Shown here in pieces: positions 28,801-39,500 of a stretch of 64,000 nucleotides of DNA. Location of the stretch: NCBI RefSeq assembly GCF_029537375.1, contig NZ_CP120679.1, positions 415,501 through 479,500 of the forward strand, written 5' to 3'. A model generated the notes under the pieces. It did not search any database, was not told where the DNA came from, and was given only the letters and a program-made list of their open reading frames with translations. The position numbers and the translations under genes are program-made. The stretch's first letter is position 1. Every line of letters begins with the position of its first letter. Source of the DNA: Bacillus sp. HSf4. GTDB taxonomy: Bacteria > Bacillota > Bacilli > Bacillales > Bacillaceae.

Positions 28801-30554
28801 ACATGGTACCGGCGTATTGGATGCAGCTTGATGAACTTCCGGTGACAGCGAACGGAAAAGTCGACCGAAGGGCGCTGCCTCAGCCTGACGTCGAAGCGCA
28901 GACAGCCGACTACAAAGCACCAAGGACGGAGACAGAGCAGCTGCTTGCCGACATTTGGCAGGAGGTTCTCGGGATTGAGCGAATCGGGCTCACCGACAAT
29001 TTCTTCACGCTCGGCGGAGATTCGATCAAAGGCATTCAAATGGCGAGCCGGCTCCAGCAGCACGGCTTAAAGCTTGAAATGAAAGATTTGTTTCAGCACC
29101 CAACGATCGGCGAGATCAGCACCTATGTACAATCGGCTGATGATCAGCCGATTGATCAGGGTCCTGTCGAAGGCGAGATCATATTGACACCGATTCAGCG
29201 CTGGTTCTTTGAACGTGAATTCACAAACGCACATCACTGGAACCAGTCGGTTATGCTTCATGCGCGGTCAGGGTTTGACCCGGGGATTGCCGGACGGGTG
29301 TTAAGCAAACTGATGGAACATCACGATGCCCTTCGCATCGTCTATCAGCAAGGCGAAGCGATCGTTCAGTACAACAGGGGTCTTGAAGAATCCGTGATTC
29401 ACCCTGAGGTGTTGCATTTGAATGAATCAGGGGCCGAACTGGAAGCTGCCATTTTGCGGGAATCTAATCGAATCCAAAGCAGTATCAATTTATCTGAAGG
29501 ACCGCTCTTAAAAGCGGCGATCTTTAAAACCGATCAAGGAGATCACCTCTTGATCGTCATTCACCATCTCGTTGTTGACGGGATTTCCTGGAGGATTTTA
29601 CTCGAGGATTTCGCTTCCGGTTATTTGCAGGCCGCAAAAGGCGAAGCGATTGTTCTTCCCGAGAAATCACATTCTTTTGCTGAATACGCAGTTCGCTTAA
29701 AAGAATATGCCGCCTCCAAAGCGTTTGCCAAGGAAATCGGCTATTGGCAGGAAATCGAGGGGAAAGCGGCAATACCGCTTCCTAAAGATCATGAATCAAA
29801 TGACCGGCGGATGTGCCATACGAAAACGGCGGAATTCACTCTCTGTAAAGAAGAAACAGAGCAGCTGCTGACAAAAGTTCATGAAGCGTACAACACAGAA
29901 ATGAACGACATACTGCTAGCGGCGCTGGGCTTTGCAATGAAAGAGTGGACCGGTGGGAATGAATTCCTCATCAATCTTGAAGGACACGGTCGCGAGGACA
30001 TCATCGCGGGCTTGAACATCTCCCGGACCGTCGGCTGGTTTACAAGCCAGTTCCCGGCCCTGATACAGATGAACGATGCCGATGATATCGGCTATCAAAT
30101 GAAACGGATCAAAGAGGATTTGCGCCACATTCCGAATAAGGGGATCGGCTATGGGATTTACCGCTACTTGACGGAAGCCGGTCAACAGGCAAAGCCGTTC
30201 AAGCCGGAAATCAGCTTTAACTATTTAGGCCAGTTTACAGAGATGTCGGAATCCGGTCTGTTTTCGAGATCATCCATGCCGTCAGGCGAGCCGCTGAGCC
30301 CTGACACGGAAAAGCCGAATGTGCTTGACATCGTCGGATATATTGAAGACGGCGTATTGACGATGTCGATCGCCTACAGCTCTCTGGAATTTGAGGAAAG
30401 CACAATCGCGTCTGTCGCTGACAGCTTTAAGGCGCATTTGCTGAAAGTCATGAATCATTGCTTAAGTCAAGATGAAGGCGAGATCACACCAAGCGATCTT
30501 GGAGATGATGATCTGACACTTGAAGAACTTGATAAATTGATGGAAATTTTCTAA
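19812..30554 (+). CDS. lchAA: Lichenysin synthetase subunit A (modules 1-3: Gln, Leu, D-Leu)
   Basis: 3580-residue nonribosomal peptide synthetase, domains C-A-T-C-A-T-C-A-T-E. The first C domain (HHLISDG, H137) is the type that attaches the beta-hydroxy fatty acid. Further C motifs lie at H1186 and H2225. Carrier serines are S1006, S2045 (LGGHS) and S3071 (LGGDS, the form that precedes an epimerase). The C-terminal epimerase has HHLVVDG at H3251. Adenylation pocket residues read DAQDLGVVDK (Gln), DAFMLGMVFK (Leu) and DAWFLGNVVK (Leu). Gln at position 1 is the mark of lichenysin; surfactin has Glu. The start is ATG 19812 behind AAAGGAGGAATAGG; an upstream in-frame ATG (19782) would lie before this site. 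Sfp must modify the three carrier domains. Confidence 0.97.
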   Translation: MENTYYPLTHAQRRIWYTEKFYPGTSVSNLSGFGKLKSESGIDTGLLAEAIRQFVRTNETMRFRLHDDEEDEPKQYITEYEPFELEYLDAAKTNMADILKWGQAEARRPLPLYDSPLFKFAVVRISPVESWFFVKVHHLISDGISMTLLGNRITDIYLKLAGGETDLEAVQPSFTEHIQSELEYEESKRFQKDKAYWNAQYEVIPEPVSLKQSDSYQVRLDAARLSKEISPDLYQKIQTYCQNNNVSVLSLFLSTLHIYMHRVTGQKDVVLGTFMGNRTNAKEKQMLGMFVSTIPMKARLDVQQDFTAFVQERMKDQLKIIRHQKYPYNLLINDLRERQPHLNKLFSVSLEYQVMQWQQKETVSFLSEPIFSGSEVNDVSIHVKERWDTGTLAVDFDYREELFSREEMVMLYERLMTLLNEALAAPDKKISDLEIIPAQEKQQLLQRASGSLITYDKELTLHRLFEQTAAETPKKTALVFEGKQLSYQELNEIANRLARALRKRGVGSDVPAAVLMKRSERTVAAILGILKAGGAYVPIDPGFPNERIQFMLKDSAAKVVITDQAFAAESAETLLFSEAIAETEDFGNLPSSSGADHLAYIIYTSGTTGRPKGVMIEHRQVHHLVKGLQQAVHTYAQADLNVALLAPFHFDASVQQIFTSLLLGKSLYIVPKKTVSDGRALAAYFRRHQIDVTDCTPSHLQLLIAADDLRGTSLKHILVGGEALSRVATEKLLRLFAESAESIPLITNVYGPTETCVDASAFTIPRDGQLQYENAYVPIGRPLGNNRFYILDDHGALLPDGAEGELYIAGDGAGRGYLNLPDMTEEKFSADPFNPGGVMYRTGDIVRWLPDGTVDFIGRKDDQVKVRGYRIELGEIESVLQGAPGVEKATVLTRPGTAGDQEVCAYIVPKDDRAASVSELREHLAKRLPDYMLPSYFTELEEMPLTPSGKVDRKALLLHQATITGGAEYTAPRNDREEKIAHIWQDVLGAERVGIYDQFFELGGHSLKAMVMLSRLRKTFGVEVPLEVLFEKPTVAALSQFVSKAEQKGFTAIEPAAECSDYPLSLAQQRIYIVSQLEGAGIGYNMPAAAMLEGPLDRERLEHAFQKLIERHEALRTSFVSVNGEPRQRIHAKAELHIEVIQSGDKPLEQTIKSFVRRFDLGKAPLLRIGLVRLEESRHMLLFDMHHLISDGVSISIILHELAKLYKGEELPEMRLHYKDYAVWQNNQTDGGYQKEEEYWQNVFSGELPVLQLLTDQPRPPVQSFAGDRVSAAVPKEIEEKMVGLADENGATLYMVMLAAYNTLLAKYAGQEDVIVGTPAAGRSHSDLEGIVGMFVNTLAIRSKVDREKTFAEFLHDVRHTVLNAFQHQDYPFEWLVEKLNVPRDLSRHPLFDTMFILQNAMEDIPLLGDLRLSIQETNFNIAKFDLTLQAKKEHGELILDLDYSTKLFKKDTAERILKAYLNLLEEMTADPHRKIGEYSLLTEEEAKRQLVAFNPGQSAYPHGQTIVQQFEEQAAESGERPALQFEGAVLTYRELNEKANQLARRLRERGVQTGTTAAILTARSSEMVVGILAVLKAGAAYVPVDPDHPEQRIHHFFRDSGAAVLLTQTALRPLAEAADFAGEMFFLDEAHLYQGESANLNVPISPEALANLTYTSGTTGMPKGNMVTHRNILRTVKNPNYLEIVDTDIVLSISNYVFDAFMFDMFGSLLNGAKLVVAPKETILDMGRLAAMLENEKVSVLMITTALFNMLVDMRPDSMKTLRRVLFGGERASVDHVRRALKTVGKGRLLHMYGPSESSVFTTYHPVNDVGADAQSIPIGKPVSNTEVLILDPAGKVQPAGVAGELCVGGDGLVRGYFNRPELTAEKFTAHPFQKDRNIYRTGDMARWLADGSLEFIGRMDHQVKIRGQRIELGEIEHQLLTHDMIQEAAVLAVAADSGDQMICAYIVADRQLSSRELREHAAAGLPGYMIPSVFIQLEELPLTGNGKVDRRALPAPDAAQSVQREYTAPRNDTEARLAELWQEALGISPVGVHDNFFELGGHSLAGMKLMARVQRELDVDLQLKDLFKSPTIESLAKAAADAKEKAVIYIEAAQEQEAYPVSSAQKRLYVLQQLEGAEKTYNMPSVLKLEGKLDLARLEAAVKNLIKRHEAFRTSFEIRDGEPVQRIWKDAEFAIDVIDADERETDQLIEAFIQPFDLTKAPLFRMSILRLAEEKHLLLTDMHHIISDGASVGILIDEMTKLYAGETLEPLKIQYKDYTVWQQKRLQTEHNKQEAYWLKKLGGELPVLTLPTDFSRPAVQTFEGERLTFELKPELVRALKDLAQQTETTLNTVLLASYSVFLAKLSGQSEIVVGSPVAGRPYADVDNVIGMFVNTLAMRTHPKGEKTFAAFLKEVKETALEAYEHQDYPFEELIEKLNIQRDMSRNPLFDAVFSMQNADVKDLSMEGITLQPYELDQQAAKFDLTLTAAEEEDIVRLEMVYNTALFQHESVKRWCEYWLHLLEAAAHHSDVRLSELSLLDETEKRRLVAAWNDTALDVPTDKTIDELFEAQVRRTPDRGAVVYNGRKWTYRELNARANRLARLLIEKGAQPEQRIGIMVKPSLEMAVGVLAILKAGAAYVPIDPDYPVQRIGYVLEDSGAELLLTQTDLAAPEGFSGESIQLDLMLKGELTKEDERNLQSAVKPGNLAYLIYTSGTTGQPKGVMVEHHSLVNLCYWHNDAFKVTEEDKSAKYAGFGFDASVWEMFPYWLAGSELHIIDEAIRMDIVRLNQYFEEHGITITFLPTQLCEQFMELDNRSLRVLLTGGDKLKQIEKRSYTLVNNYGPTENTVVATSGPIDPDEGMLSIGKPIANTRAYVLGENNEVQPVGVAGELCVAGRGLARGYLNKPEETAQRFTEDPFVPGERMYRTGDLVKWLSDGRLEYIGRIDQQVKIRGFRIELSEIEVQLARFPEVREAVVQDIEDAYGNKALCGYVVADEQLDTESLARKLAQTLPDYMVPAYWMQLDELPVTANGKVDRRALPQPDVEAQTADYKAPRTETEQLLADIWQEVLGIERIGLTDNFFTLGGDSIKGIQMASRLQQHGLKLEMKDLFQHPTIGEISTYVQSADDQPIDQGPVEGEIILTPIQRWFFEREFTNAHHWNQSVMLHARSGFDPGIAGRVLSKLMEHHDALRIVYQQGEAIVQYNRGLEESVIHPEVLHLNESGAELEAAILRESNRIQSSINLSEGPLLKAAIFKTDQGDHLLIVIHHLVVDGISWRILLEDFASGYLQAAKGEAIVLPEKSHSFAEYAVRLKEYAASKAFAKEIGYWQEIEGKAAIPLPKDHESNDRRMCHTKTAEFTLCKEETEQLLTKVHEAYNTEMNDILLAALGFAMKEWTGGNEFLINLEGHGREDIIAGLNISRTVGWFTSQFPALIQMNDADDIGYQMKRIKEDLRHIPNKGIGYGIYRYLTEAGQQAKPFKPEISFNYLGQFTEMSESGLFSRSSMPSGEPLSPDTEKPNVLDIVGYIEDGVLTMSIAYSSLEFEESTIASVADSFKAHLLKVMNHCLSQDEGEITPSDLGDDDLTLEELDKLMEIF
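22969..23136 (+). CDS. comS-like ORF nested in lchAA (candidate)
   Basis: In the +1 frame of lchAA, over the start of its second C domain, a TTG-started frame of 55 codons begins MNRRQNAATILCRWRSSGF and continues ISSVSWKERASAT. It lines up with B. subtilis ComS (MNR start, then IILYPRPSGECISSISLDK and QTQAT), the small anti-MecA peptide nested in srfAB that permits competence. AAAAAGGG lies about 10 bases before the TTG. The MecA-contacting ILYPR-like segment is poorly kept (ILCRW). From memory, two putative comS genes have been described in B. licheniformis and reported as not needed for competence. Because it overlaps conserved NRPS code, part of the resemblance may be forced. Confidence 0.45.
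   Translation: MNRRQNAATILCRWRSSGFISSVSWKERASATICRRRLCLKGRLIESVWNMLFKS
28026..29053 (+). repeat. 1,028-bp exact repeat, copy 1 (lchAA module 3)
   Basis: Identical base for base to 38789-39816 in lchAB. It covers most of the third adenylation domain from just before its core A3/A4 region through the carrier-domain serine. Homology continues on both sides with scattered changes (27430-27735 and 27886-28025). It includes all pocket residues, explaining why both modules choose leucine. Confidence 0.95.
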
Positions 30555-30574
30555 TAAAAAAGACGAGGTGCCTT

Positions 30575-33500
30575 ATGGGGAAACAAAAGATTCAAAAGGT
30601 GTATCCTTTGACAGCGATGCAGGAGGGGATGCTGTATCATGCCATGCTTGATCCGGAGTCTTCCTCTTACTTCACACAGCTTGAGCTGATCATAGACGGC
30701 GATTTTGATTTGCCGGTTTTCGAAAAGAGCGTCAATCAGCTTGTTCGTACTTACGATATCCTCAGAACGGTTTTTGTCCATCAGCAATTGCAAAAACCGC
30801 GCCAGGTCGTCCTGGCTGAGCGCCAGGCAAAGGTTGAATTTGAGGATATCGCCGATCAGGATCAAAAACGGCAAATGACGCGCATCACACAATATAAAAA
30901 AGAAGTGCAGAGAGCGGGATTCAACCTTGCGAAAGATCTGCTGTTTAAAGTGGCGGTCTTTCGCCTCGAACAGCAAAAATACCACCTGGTCTGGAGCAAC
31001 CATCATATCGTAATGGACGGCTGGAGTATGGGGATATTGATGAAACGTCTGTTTCAAAATTATGAAGCATTTCGTTCAAACCGCCCGGCTCCGATTGATC
31101 AGGGAAAGCCGTATGCGGACTATATCAAATGGCTCGGCCGCCAGGATCATGATGAAGCGGGCTCCTATTGGGAGAAACGTCTTGCCGGTTTGGAAAGCCC
31201 GAGCGTCATTCCCGGACGCAAGGAATCTTCAGCCCGCGACTCTTACCAGAACGAAGAGTTTGCTTTCGTTTGGGACAAAGAAATGGTGGATGCCATTCAA
31301 AAGGCGGCCAGCCGCTATAACGTGACGGCTCCCAATCTGTTTCAGGCGATCTGGGGAGCGGTTCTTGCCAAATATAATGCGGCAGAAGATGTGGTGTTCG
31401 GCACGGTTGTGTCCGGACGCCCAGCGGAAATCAACGGGATCGAGCACATGGCCGGGCTGTTTATCAACACGATTCCCGTTCGTTTGAAGATCGCCAAGCA
31501 TCAGTCATTCGCCGAGCTTTTCAAACAGGCGCAGCAGCATGCGATTGAAGCGGAACGGTACGATTATTTGCCGCTCTATGACATCCAAAAGAAATCTGCG
31601 CTGGACGGACGGCTGATCAGCCACCTTGTCGCGTTTGAGAATTATCCGCTTGATCAAGAGCTTGAAAACGGGGCGATGACAGAACGCCTCGGCTTCTCGA
31701 TCAAGGCAGCCGGAGCTTTTGAACAAACGAACTACGATGTGAATCTGATCGTTTATCCTGGGGCAGAATGGACGATCAAAGTGAAATACAACAGCGCGGT
31801 TTATGAGAAATCCTTCATTGAACAGGCGGCAGAGCATCTGACAAGACTTGCCCGCGCCGCGGTTTCCAGCCCCGAAACAGAGGTTGGCCGAGCCGAGCTT
31901 TTATCAGAACGGGAGCAAAAAGCGCTGCTGGCTATCAATCACACTGCCGCTGACTATCCACGGGAGAAGACGATCCCGGAGCTTTTTGAAGAACAAGCGG
32001 AGCTCGCGCCGGAAAAGACGGCCATTGTCGCCGGCAACAGCAGCCTCACCTACCGACAACTGAACGAAAGAGCGAACCAGCTGGCAAGAAGATTGAAAGC
32101 AAAAGGGCTGAAGCGCGGCGATGCAGTGGCGATTATGATGGAGCGCTCGCTTGAGGCGGCAGTCGGCATGCTCGCGGTTCTGAAAGCAGGCGGCGTCTAC
32201 GTGCCTGTTGATCCTGCCTATCCTGAAGAACGAGTTCGTTTTCTGCTTGAAGACAGCGGAGCGCGAATCGTCATCATCAAAGAGAACCCGGCAATTTCGT
32301 TGGCAGGCTATGAAGCGCTCACCGTGGATGGAGAGGGCGTTGAAAAAGAAGATGCCGTCAATCTTGACCATATCACAAAGCCTGCTGATCTCGCTTATTA
32401 CATCTACACCTCCGGTTCAACGGGCAAGCCGAAAGGCGTCATGGTGGAGCACCGCAATATTGTCCGGCTTGTCAAAAACGCCGGTTATATTCCGCTCCAT
32501 GCGGACGTGAGGATGGCGCAGACGGGGGCGGTCAGCTTTGATGCCAGCACATTTGAAGTATTTGGCGCGCTGCTAAACGGGGGAACCCTTTATCCGGTTC
32601 CGAAAGAAACGCTTCTTGATGCAAGGCGTTTCCGGGTGTTTTTGCAGGAAAACCGAATCACGACGATGTGGCTGACATCACCGCTATTCAATCAGCTGGC
32701 CCGGCAGGATGACGCAATGTTTCAAAACGTAAGCGATCTGATTATTGGCGGGGATGCGCTTGTTCCGTCCGTTGTCAACAAGGTCAGGCGCGCATGCCCC
32801 GGACTCTCGCTTTGGAACGGATACGGTCCGACAGAAAATACGACATTTTCAACCTGCTTCTTCATCGATCAAGAATATGAGCGCACCATTCCGATTGGGA
32901 AGCCGATCGGAAATTCGACGGCGTATATTCTTGATGAACAAAACCGGCTTCAGCCGGTCGGGGTGCCGGGGGAGCTTTGTGTCGGCGGAGACGGAGTGGC
33001 ACGGGGCTATTTGAACCAGCCTGAACTGACCGATGAAAAATTCGTCGGCGATCCGTTTGCTAAAGGGAAACGGATGTACCGCACGGGCGATTTGGCCAGG
33101 TGGCTTCCTGATGGAAATATCGAATTTCTCGGCCGGATGGATCATCAGGTCAAGGTACGCGGCTTCCGGATTGAATTGGGAGAGATTGAAGCGAGCATAG
33201 CCCGGCTTGACGGAATTTTAGAAGCGGCTGTTGTCGTCAAAGAAAACCGTGCGGGAGAAAACGACATTTGCGCTTACTATACCGGGAGCCGGACGGGCTC
33301 AACGTCCGAACTTCGGACCGAGCTTTCTCAATCGCTTCCGGAATACATGATGCCGTCACATTTCGTCAAGCTTGAGAACATGCCGCTGACGGCCAACGGA
33401 AAGGTTGACAAACCCAAGCTTCCGGCTCCGGCAGCAGAGGAAACAAATTCCGAATACAAAGCACCGGAAAGCGAAACAGAGCAAACTCTGGCGGACATTT

Positions 33501-36500
33501 GGGAAGAACTTCTCGGCATCCAGCATCCGGGAATCGACGACAACTTTTTTTCCTGTGGCGGCCATTCGCTGAAAGCGATGATGCTGACCGCCAAAATACA
33601 AGAACGGCTGCAAAAAGATGTTCCGATTAAGGTATTGTTTGAAAAACCGACGATCAGAGGGTTGGCCGAATTTTTGGAAGGAGAATCGAAGGAAGAAGCG
33701 CCGCCGATTGAACCGGCAGCTTCGAAGCCTTATTACCCCGTGTCATCTGCGCAAAGGCGCATGTACATTGTCAATCAGCTTGAAGAAGCAAGCACGAGCT
33801 ACAATGTACCTGCTGTTCTGCTCTTGGAAGGGGACTTGGATAAGGATCGCCTTGAATCGGCGTTTCAAGCATTGATCGACCGCCATGAAACACTTCGGAC
33901 ATCGTTTGAATTAATCGATGGAGAAATCGTTCAGCGCATTCACCAACACTCGCCGTTTAGGCTGGCGGTTTCTCAAGCCGAAGAAGCGGAAGCCGAAACA
34001 AAAATCAGCACGTTCATCAGACCGTTTCAATTGGATCAGGCGCCGCTTGTGCGGGCTGAACTCGTTCGTTTGGAAGAGCGGCGACACCTGCTTCTGATCG
34101 ATATGCACCATATTATTACAGATGGAAGCTCAACAGGCATATTCATCCGCGATCTTGCGCGGATCTACCAAGGCGGGGAAGCCCCTGCTCCTAAACTGCA
34201 TTATAAAGATTTTGCCGTCTGGCAAAACGACCAAAAGCGGCAGGGACAATTGAAAGAGGAGGAGCAATACTGGCTTGATGTTTTCAAAGGCGAACTGCCT
34301 GTGCTTGATCTGCCGTACGACTTCCCTCGTCCTGCGAAACGGAGCTTTCAAGGCGAGCGGATTGTGTTTGGGATTGATCAAGAGCTCACAAAAGAGATTC
34401 AGAAGCTGCTCTCTGAAGCCGACACAACGCTTTACATGTTCCTGCTGGCCGCATTCAACATTCTCATTTCGAAGTATGCATCACAGGATGATGTGATCGT
34501 CGGATCGCCTGTGGCCGGAAGAACCCATCCTGATCTGCATGATATCCCGGGGATGTTTGTCAACACGCTGGCCATCCGCAATCGTCCGGAAGGGCAAAAA
34601 ACATTCAAGCAGTTTTTGCAGGAAGTAAAGGAAACAAGTCTTCAAGCATTTTCCAGACAAAGCTATCCGCTTGAAGAGCTGATTGAAAAATTACCGTTAG
34701 CCAGAGACACAAGCCGGAACCCTTTGTTCAGCGTCTTTTTCAACATGCAGAATATGGACGTTCCAACTCTGGCATTAGGGGATTTGCAGATTTCATCCTA
34801 TGCTGTCCGGCACAGAACGGCGAAGTTCGATCTGTCCCTTGAGGCGGTTGAACATGGCGGGGAAATCGGTTTGAGCTTTGACTATGCCGTCTCATTATTT
34901 AAAGAAGAGACGATCAGGCGCTGGAGCGGACATTTGCTGAATGTGATCAAAACGATCTGCGCGAATCCGGAGATCAGGCTCCAAGAGATCGAGCTCCTTT
35001 CAGCGAAAGAGCGGGAGACGCTGCTGGATGAAGCGAAAGGCGGAGAGGCAGCGGATGTAAAGAGGCGGCCGTTCTATGAACTGTTTGCAGAACGGGCGGC
35101 GAAAACGCCTGATTTGACGGCGGTCGTCTGCGGGGATACAAAGCTCACATACCGCAGACTTGATGAGAAAGCAAATCAGGTGGCGAATGTGCTGCGGGAA
35201 AAAGGAGTCGGAAAAGAAGATATCGTCGGGATCATGATGGATCGTTCCACAGATGTCATCGTCTCCATTCTCGGCGTCATGAAAGCCGGAGGCGCGTATT
35301 TGCCGATTGATCCGGAAATGCCGGTGTCAAGGGTCTGTTACATGCTTGAAGATAGCGGAGCCCGCTGGCTTATAACTGAGCCTGCCTATCAAACCGCTCT
35401 TTCAGGCCAATATAAAGGGATGTTCATAGATATTGCCAAGGACACGCTGGGGGCAAGCGCCGCATGTCCTCATGTCATCAATGACGGAACAAGTCTCGCG
35501 TATATCATCTACACATCCGGGACGACGGGCAATCCAAAAGGTGTTCAGCTCGAACATCGCAGTCTTGTCAATTATGTTTCTTGGTTCAGCAGTGAGGCCG
35601 GCCTTTCAGAGTCGGATAAAACGATGCTCCTGTCTTCCTATGCGTTCGATCTCGGCTACACGAGCCTTTTCCCGATTCTTCTTGCCGGAGGGGAGCTGCA
35701 TCTCGTACCGAAGGAAACCTATACGGAACCGGAGCGGTTAAGCCGCTATATTGGCAAACAAGGGATTACATATATCAAGCTGACGCCGTCCTTGTTCCAT
35801 ACGGTCGTTCAGCCGCAAAGCTTTGCTTCGGCAAAGGGGCTTCAGTCGCTCAGACTGATTGTGCTTGGGGGAGAAAAAATCAATCCGGCCGATGTGGAAC
35901 GGTTCCATTCCTGTTATCCAAAGGCACGATTCATCAATCATTACGGTCCGACGGAAACGACGATCGGGACGATTGCAAAAGTGATCGAGCAGGACAGAAT
36001 CGCCGAATTTGCCAAACGTCCAACGATCGGACAGCCGATTCCGGGCGCAGGCGTTTTGGTGCTTGATGATTCACATCATCTTGTTCCTCCCGGCGCGGCA
36101 GGCGAATTATATATCACCGGAAAAGGGCTGGCGCGAGGATATGTGAACAAACATGAGCTGACAGCTGAACGGTTTATCGAAAATCCTTATGCTCCAGGCA
36201 CGTTCATGTATCAGACGGGAGATCTCGTCCGCCGGCACCCGGATGGGGAGCTTGAATTTGTCGGACGAACGGATGATCAAGTGAAAATCCGCGGATACAG
36301 GATTGAACTGAAGGAGATCGAAGACGCTCTAAAAGACCAGGAAGCTATAGAAAGAGCGGTCGTTCTCGCGATTACATCCGATTCCGGAATGGAGGAGCTG
36401 TGCGCCTATATTCAATCGGAACGACAGCCGGCATCTGCTGAGCTGAGGCAGCGGCTTTCCGAACGGCTGCCTTCGTATATGGTGCCGTCATACTTCATCA

Positions 36501-39500
36501 GTGTTGATGAGATCCCGCTTACGGCAAACGGAAAAATCGACCGCAGCGCACTGCCCAAGCCTCAAACGCTAAACGAACGCAGCGGTTCTTACTTGCCGCC
36601 GTCAACAGAGCTAGAGAAAGAGCTGACCCTCATTTGGGAAGATGTTCTCGGCACCCGGCCGATCGGAATCGAAGACCACTTCTTCGATCTTGGCGGTCAT
36701 TCATTGAAAGGAATGATGCTGACAGCCGACATTCACTCGAAACTGGGGAAAAAAGTGCCGTTAAAAGCGCTCTTTGAGTGCCCGACAATCAGCCGGCTCG
36801 CACGCTATATCGAGTCAGATGAAGAGCGATCTTGGCAAAACGGCATCCGGCCTGCCGAAAAACGCGGCTGGTATCCTGTTTCTTCCGCTCAAAAAAGGAT
36901 GTACGTCCTCCATCATCTTGAAAAGGACGGAACCGGATATAATATGCCGTCTGTTTTCACGGTAGAAGGGCCTCTTGATGTCGAGCGCCTCAGACGGGCA
37001 TTTGCTGCTTTGGTGAAGCGCCATGAACCGCTGCGCACATCATTTGCGGAAATCGGCGGCCATCCGGTGCAAAAAGTGCACGAACATGCGGACATCGATG
37101 TCAAAGTGACGCCAATTCAAGAGGAGGATGCGGAAAAAGAAATCAGCCGCTTTATCAGACCGTTTGATTTAAACAGCGCCCCGCTCATCCGGGCGGAGCT
37201 GCTCACCATCAGTGAGAAGCGGCATCTGCTTTTGATCGACACCCATCATATTATTGCCGACGGTGTGTCAAGAAGCCTTTTTGTGAAAGAAATCGCACAG
37301 CTTTACAGAGGGGAATCTCTTCCTGAACGTGAGCTGCATTACAAAGATTATGCGGTCTGGCAGCATGAACCGGATCAGCAGGAGAGCATTCAGGAGCAGG
37401 AAGCTTTCTGGCTGAATCAGTTTAAGGAAGCCGTGCCGGAACTCAGCCTTCCGCTCGACTACCCGCGCTCTCCGCTGCAAAGCTTTGCCGGAGACCAGAT
37501 TCGCTTTCAAACATCGAAAGATACAGCGCTTAACATCAGAAGATTGATAACAGATTCGAAAACGACGCTGAATACCGTGATGCTGGCCGTCTTTAACATT
37601 TTCTTAAGCCGTCTCTCAGGGCAAAAGGATATTGTCATCGGATCGGCGACAGCCGGCAGAACAAACGCCGATTTGAAAGACATGCCGGGCATGTTCGTCA
37701 ACTCATTGGCGCTGAAAAACCATGTGCCGTTTGCCGCAACATTCAGCGGATTTTTAGAAGCCGTCAAAAATAACAGCATCGCTGCCCTTGATCATCAGGA
37801 CTACCCGTTTGAAGAGCTGATCGCTAAGCTTGATTTGCCGCGCGATATGAGCCGGAATCCGCTTTTCAATGTCATGCTGACAGTAGAAGACCCTGATAAG
37901 GAAACACTTGATTTAGATGGTGTAACAATCAAGCCGTATGACATTTCGCATGCCGCCGCCAAATTTGACCTGACATTGGGCGCTTTTGCGAAAGAGGATG
38001 GACTCAGTCTGCAATTCGAGTATGCGACAGACTTGTTTAAGAAAGAAACGATCAAGCGCTGGAGCGGATATTTGCTCTATCTTCTCGAAACAGTTGCGGC
38101 CAATCCGCATGTCCGTCTGTCGGATTTATCGCTCATAGATGAAACAGAACAACGGAAAATCGTCGAAGAATGGAATGCGACTGCACTTGAAGCGCCGACA
38201 GACAAAACGATCAATGAACTGTTTGAAGCCCAAGTCCGCCGCACTCCTGACCGCGGGGCTGTCGTGTACAACGGCCGCAAGTGGACGTACAGGGAGCTTA
38301 ACGCCCGCGCGAATCGCCTCGCCCGCCTGCTGATGGAAAAAGGGGCGCAGCCGGAACAACGGATCGGCATCATGGTCAAGCCTTCGTTGGAGATGGCGGC
38401 CGGTGTGCTGGCGATTTTAAAAGCGGGTGCGGCTTACGTGCCGATTGATCCTGACTATCCGGCGCAGCGGATCGGATATGTGCTGCAAGACTGCGGTGCT
38501 GAGCTGCTTCTCACGCAAACCGATGTAACTGTACCTGAAGAGTTCAACGGGGAAGTGCTCCTTCTCGATACGATGATGAGCGAAGAGGTCGTAAAAGAAG
38601 ATGAGATGAACCCGCAATCCGCTGTCAAGCCTGACAATCTCGCATACTTGATCTATACATCAGGCACGACCGGACAGCCGAAGGGCGTCATGGTCGAACA
38701 TCACTCACTTGTGAATCTGTGCTATTGGCATAACGACGCCTTCAAAGTCACAGAAGAGGACAAAAGCGCAAAATACGCCGGCTTCGGTTTTGACGCATCG
38801 GTCTGGGAGATGTTCCCGTATTGGCTTGCCGGAAGTGAGCTTCATATCATCGATGAAGCGATCCGGATGGACATCGTCCGGCTGAATCAATATTTTGAAG
38901 AACACGGCATCACGATCACGTTCCTGCCGACACAGCTGTGCGAACAGTTCATGGAGCTGGACAACCGGTCGCTGCGCGTGCTTCTGACAGGCGGAGACAA
39001 GCTGAAACAGATCGAAAAACGCTCCTACACGCTCGTCAACAACTACGGGCCGACGGAAAACACGGTCGTTGCAACGAGCGGACCGATCGACCCTGATGAA
39101 GGGATGCTTTCAATCGGAAAGCCGATCGCCAACACACGGGCTTATGTGCTTGGAGAAAACAACGAAGTCCAGCCTGTCGGTGTCGCCGGTGAGCTGTGTG
39201 TCGCCGGCCGCGGGCTTGCGCGCGGCTATCTCAACAAGCCGGAGGAAACGGCGCAGCGCTTCACGGAAGATCCGTTCGTACCGGGCGAGCGCATGTACCG
39301 GACGGGTGATCTGGTCAAGTGGCTTTCCGACGGGCGGCTTGAATATATCGGCCGGATCGATCAGCAGGTGAAAATCCGCGGCTTCCGGATCGAGCTTTCG
39401 GAAATCGAAGTCCAGCTCGCACGCTTCCCGGAAGTCCGGGAAGCGGTTGTCCAAGACATCGAAGACGCCTACGGAAACAAAGCGCTGTGCGGCTATGTCG

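Noticed and set aside
36774..36965. A third comS-like frame over the third C domain of lchAB
   Set aside because: Its N-terminus and centre do not line up with ComS (no MNR start, no SISL-K), and the similarity is only that expected from reading conserved C-domain DNA in the +1 frame.
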